64,000 nucleotides of DNA from Cytophagaceae bacterium (GTDB lineage: Bacteria > Bacteroidota > Bacteroidia > Cytophagales > Spirosomataceae), in NCBI GenBank assembly GCA_016722655.1, contig JADKIR010000004.1:2728001-2792000 (forward strand). The letters are read 5' to 3'. The notes under the pieces are model-generated. The model did not search any database. It saw only the letters and a program-made list of their open reading frames with translations, and had not been told where the DNA came from. This document shows, piece after piece, positions 61,161 to 64,000 of this stretch. Position 1 is the first letter of the stretch. Each line of letters begins with the position of its first letter. Position numbers and translations under genes: made by a program.

Positions 61161-62393
61161 TTATTTTGAAACAACCTTGATTGTTGGATAATTACCACCT
61201 TTACCACCCGAAGCTGCATCAATTCTGATAGTATTGATACCTTTCGAAATTAAAACTTTCTTAACAGCGAAAGCCCTTTTATTATTGAGTTTAGTGTCAC
61301 CTTCCTCAGAATAAGCCGTAATTTTAATTTGCAAATTAGAATTTGCACTCATCAATGCCACCAAACTATCTACAACCGGCAAAGAAGTTGAACTCAATTC
61401 GAAGGTTTTATCAATATACTGTATGTTTTTAAAGTCGAAAGATTTCCCGGCCGCCTCACTTCCTGCTAAATAAGCGGTTAATAGATTGAGCTCAGATGGA
61501 GCCACCGGTACAACTTTTACAGAATCTTTTTTTACAGTATCAGCAGCAGCTGTTGCCAGAGAATCAGCAAATTGAAGCTCTTCATCGACCATTTCGGTGT
61601 CTTCAGTTTCTGATTTTGCAAGGCCAAATGTGCCGTTTGTAACCCAATAAAAATACGCTATTCCTCCTAAGACAATAATTGCAAAGAGTGCGATTAGAAC
61701 TTTTTTATTTAAAAATGTGCCTGAATTTTCAGTTTCCTCATCATTATATATTTTCTTAGATTCCACCTGAGGTTGTTCCTCAATCGCAGGCACTTTTACG
61801 TGAGAGGGTTCAGGTTTTTTCAAAGGTACAATTTTGGTAGTCAACAACTCCTGTAATCCCAAAGCAGGAACCATTTTTTCCATCAGATTTTCGGGGGCTT
61901 CTTTAAGTAAAGCTTCATGGTGTTGTTTCAGAAAATACACCATCTGATCTTTATCCCATTTTTCAGCTTTCAATTTTGAACCAATATAATCAATCAAAAC
62001 AGTGGCCGTAACTCCTGAGACAATTACAGTAGTATTTTTACTTGTACCTGCATAAGAACCAATCATGCTTAGAAGCGGACTTTTGTAAGCAGGAAAAATC
62101 TGACTTATGATTTTGGTACCATCATTTACTATATTATTCAGATATCCACTATTTGACAATTTTGAAGTCCAGCCCTCTTCCAAACCACTTTTTTTATACT
62201 TTTCCTGTACCTGGTTATAAAGCATTCCTGCACTTATATCGCTGTTGCAGCGTCTTATCAAACCAGCCACCAATGTATAATGCACCCCTTTTAGAGCAGT
62301 TTCTACATCTCCCATATTATCAGAGATGTTAGATTTTAATTTTGATATAAATTCAGGATCAACCAATTGGTTAAAGCTTTCAAATAGATCCAT
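61161..62393 (-). CDS. DUF937 / OmpA-like fusion protein with a central membrane helix
   Basis: A 410-residue protein. The N-terminal 160 residues match DUF937 (helix-rich, segments SDISAGMLYNQVQEKYKK and ISQIFPAYKSPLLSMIGSYAG), a linker follows, then one membrane helix (about 232-252, KVLIALFAIIVLGGIAYFYW) and a C-terminal OmpA/MotB-like peptidoglycan-binding domain of about 120 residues (AYSEEGDTKLNNKRAFAVKKVL). The N-terminal part would be cytoplasmic and the OmpA-like part periplasmic. No signal peptide. It is convergent with the NUDIX remnant, 7 bases apart, and divergent from the dehydratase. Confidence 0.85.
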   Translation of the reverse strand: MDLFESFNQLVDPEFISKLKSNISDNMGDVETALKGVHYTLVAGLIRRCNSDISAGMLYNQVQEKYKKSGLEEGWTSKLSNSGYLNNIVNDGTKIISQIFPAYKSPLLSMIGSYAGTSKNTTVIVSGVTATVLIDYIGSKLKAEKWDKDQMVYFLKQHHEALLKEAPENLMEKMVPALGLQELLTTKIVPLKKPEPSHVKVPAIEEQPQVESKKIYNDEETENSGTFLNKKVLIALFAIIVLGGIAYFYWVTNGTFGLAKSETEDTEMVDEELQFADSLATAAADTVKKDSVKVVPVAPSELNLLTAYLAGSEAAGKSFDFKNIQYIDKTFELSSTSLPVVDSLVALMSANSNLQIKITAYSEEGDTKLNNKRAFAVKKVLISKGINTIRIDAASGGKGGNYPTIKVVSK

Positions 62394-62511
62394 CTTCGAG
62401 TTTAAAGTTTTAATTTCAAATACAAAAAAACGAAAAAATCATGGTTTTACCTATATTTACGTCACGATTATATTTTTTTCAAAAGAATTATTATTCAACC
62501 AATATAAACAA

Positions 62512-64000
62512 ATGGACTTAGAAAATTCTCAAAAACAAAGGAGCCGCGATTGGTTCGGAAAGACCGGAAAAGACGGTTTTATCTATAGATCCTGGATAAA
62601 AAATCAGGGCTATCCAGCTCATCAGTTTAAGGGCAAACCGGTAATTGGCATTTGCAATACATGGTCAGAAACTACACCTTGTAACGGGCATTTCAGAGAA
62701 ATTGCCCAATTTGTAAAAAACGGAGTGTATGAAGCCGGTGGTTTTCCATTGGAATTTCCGGTGATGTCGCTTGGTGAAACAATCATCAGACCTACCGCCA
62801 TGTTGTATAGAAATCTTGCCTCTATGTCAGTCGAGGAAAGCATCAGAGGAAATCCATTTGATGCGGTGGTTTTATTGACGGGCTGCGACAAAACAACACC
62901 ATCATTGGTTATGGGTGCTGCCAGCGTGGGTTTACCCACTATTGTGGTTCCTGGAGGCCCTATGCTCAATGGTAAGTTTCAGGGACGAGACATAGGCTCC
63001 GGTACAGATGTTTGGAAATTTGCCGATGACCTGCGTACAGGAAAAATGTCAGAAGAGGAATTTGAAGAAGCAGAAGCTTGCATGAGCCGCTCTGCCGGCC
63101 ACTGCTCTACCATGGGAACCGCATCAACCATGGCTGTGATGACCGAAGCTCTTGGATTAACATTGCCAGGCATAAGTGCAATTCCTGCGGTGGATTCCCG
63201 CAAAAAAATGCTGGCACACATGAGCGGAATCAGGGCAGTAGAAATGGTAAAAGAGAATCTGACCATCGATAAAGTACTGACAAGAGCCGCATTTGAAAAT
63301 GCAATTAAAGTCAACGCTGGAGTTGGTGGCTCTACCAATTTGATTCTCCACCTTTTGGCAATTGCCAAAAGAATGGATGTTGATTTAAGTCTGGAAGATT
63401 TTGATGAGTTGGGAAGTAAAATTCCGCTACTGGTTAATCTCATGCCATCGGGGAAATATTTGATGGAAGACTTTTATTATGCGGGGGGGCTTCCTGTGGT
63501 GATAAAAGAACTTTCTGAACTACTTCGGAAAGACTCCATGTCTGTAAACGGAAAATCAATTGTGGAGAATTCTGCAAAAGCAAGAAACTGGAATACAGAG
63601 GTTATCAGCCCAATCGCGACCCCTTTGAAAAAAGAAGCCGGAATCACTGTGGTAAAAGGCAATCTGTGCCCCGATGGAGCGGTAATCAAGATTTCTGCCT
63701 CAACAGACAGTCTGTTGGTACATAAAGGCAATGCAGTTGTATTTGAAACCATAGAAGATTATCACGCACGCATAGATGATCCTAACCTTGAAATTGACGA
63801 AAATTCAGTGATGGTATTGAAAAATGTGGGTCCAAAGGGTTATCCGGGTATGCCTGAAGTAGGAAATATGGCATTGCCTAAAAAGCTAATTGAAAAAGGA
63901 GTAACTGATTTGGTAAGAATTTCTGATGGCAGAATGAGCGGTACTGCTTTTGGTACCGTATTTTTGCATGTGAGTCCGGAATCAGCCATTGGGGGTAACC
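62512..64000 (+). CDS. IlvD/Edd-family dehydratase, probable sugar-acid (L-arabinonate/D-xylonate type) dehydratase (partial)
   Basis: The frame is open from the ATG at 62512 to the right edge (496 codons seen, end missing). It dehydrates a sugar acid to a 2-keto-3-deoxy acid. Conserved iron-sulfur Cys residues are in GICNTWSETTPCNGH, LLTGCDKTTPSL (with the modified Lys after Asp) and SAGHCSTMGTAST. The N-terminus (RSRDWFGKTGKDGFIYRSW, then NQGYPAHQFKGKPVIG) matches L-arabinonate and related sugar-acid dehydratases better than the amino-acid enzyme IlvD. The exact sugar is not certain. Confidence 0.88.
   Translation, partial: MDLENSQKQRSRDWFGKTGKDGFIYRSWIKNQGYPAHQFKGKPVIGICNTWSETTPCNGHFREIAQFVKNGVYEAGGFPLEFPVMSLGETIIRPTAMLYRNLASMSVEESIRGNPFDAVVLLTGCDKTTPSLVMGAASVGLPTIVVPGGPMLNGKFQGRDIGSGTDVWKFADDLRTGKMSEEEFEEAEACMSRSAGHCSTMGTASTMAVMTEALGLTLPGISAIPAVDSRKKMLAHMSGIRAVEMVKENLTIDKVLTRAAFENAIKVNAGVGGSTNLILHLLAIAKRMDVDLSLEDFDELGSKIPLLVNLMPSGKYLMEDFYYAGGLPVVIKELSELLRKDSMSVNGKSIVENSAKARNWNTEVISPIATPLKKEAGITVVKGNLCPDGAVIKISASTDSLLVHKGNAVVFETIEDYHARIDDPNLEIDENSVMVLKNVGPKGYPGMPEVGNMALPKKLIEKGVTDLVRISDGRMSGTAFGTVFLHVSPESAIGGN

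Noticed and set aside
1..64000. tRNA, rRNA, insertion sequence or prophage genes
   Set aside because: I looked for TpsiC-arm words, transposase or integrase motifs and terminal repeats and found none that hold up.

Overview
This window looks like chromosomal DNA of a Bacteroidota bacterium, most likely Cytophagales. The supporting signs are a protein with a type IX secretion C-terminal sorting domain, promoters of the TTTG / TAnnTTTG type, weak or absent Shine-Dalgarno sequences, an AT-rich base composition, and family-restricted proteins (DUF2452, DUF3109, short MenE-like ligase, LysM/transglycosylase fusions). I see no phage, insertion sequence, CRISPR array, rRNA or tRNA. Most of the window is housekeeping DNA.

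Layout. 0-5 kb: possible 5' end of a gene leaving the left edge, an inverted repeat, rarA, two aldo/keto reductases and a secreted GH10 xylanase. 5-12.7 kb (minus strand): a TPR lipoprotein gene, thrS and infC, two tandem paralogous secreted proteins, an EVE protein and a DUF2452 protein. 12.9-16.5 kb: a Rieske lipoprotein, a MenE-like ligase and an unknown protein, facing an XRE regulator and hslV. 16.9-19.5 kb: an MBOAT O-acyltransferase with an apparent frameshift, plus an SGNH-like membrane partner. 19.6-24.4 kb: pyruvate dehydrogenase E2, lepA and a T9SS-sorted protein. 24.4-26.8 kb: an SRAP protein, an ABM monooxygenase, a tiny secreted protein and an esterase-like hydrolase. 26.8-31.7 kb: the rimP-nusA-infB operon, with infB split by one base. 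31.8-36.4 kb: an EEP-family phosphatase/nuclease, nadE, and a 1.4-kb stretch with no conventional gene. 36.4-42.4 kb: RidA with a GntP permease, an MltD-like transglycosylase, gatA, tatA and a YkvA protein. 42.5-49.2 kb: mdh, a lipocalin-like lipoprotein, sucD, metK, lipA with a beta-barrel protein, and a small membrane protein. 49.3-57.7 kb: a HerA-like ATPase, a P-loop kinase, an M1 peptidase, an O-methyltransferase, a second transglycosylase/LysM protein (frameshifted), DUF3109, an alkyltransferase-like protein and an Lrp regulator. 57.7-64 kb: a TPR protein, hpt, an orphan ABC ATPase, a degraded NUDIX regulator, a DUF937/OmpA protein and a sugar-acid dehydratase running off the right edge.

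Three genes (infB, the MBOAT gene and the second LysM gene) are each interrupted by what looks like one base missing from a short homopolymer. Because infB is essential, base-calling error is the simplest explanation for all three. The NUDIX regulator is different: it lacks roughly 55-60 internal codons and looks truly degraded.

The least ordinary DNA is 34999-36386. It holds two perfect FNR-type palindromes placed around a Bacteroidota -7 box, a 56-codon micro-ORF, a perfect 13-bp hairpin, and then six copies of ATTGAGTGA spaced 22-63 bases apart. Other non-coding candidates are a three-way-junction-like leader in front of metK, a nested stem structure upstream of the barrel-lipA pair, and a terminator hairpin in the leader of rimP-nusA-infB that could serve as an attenuator.
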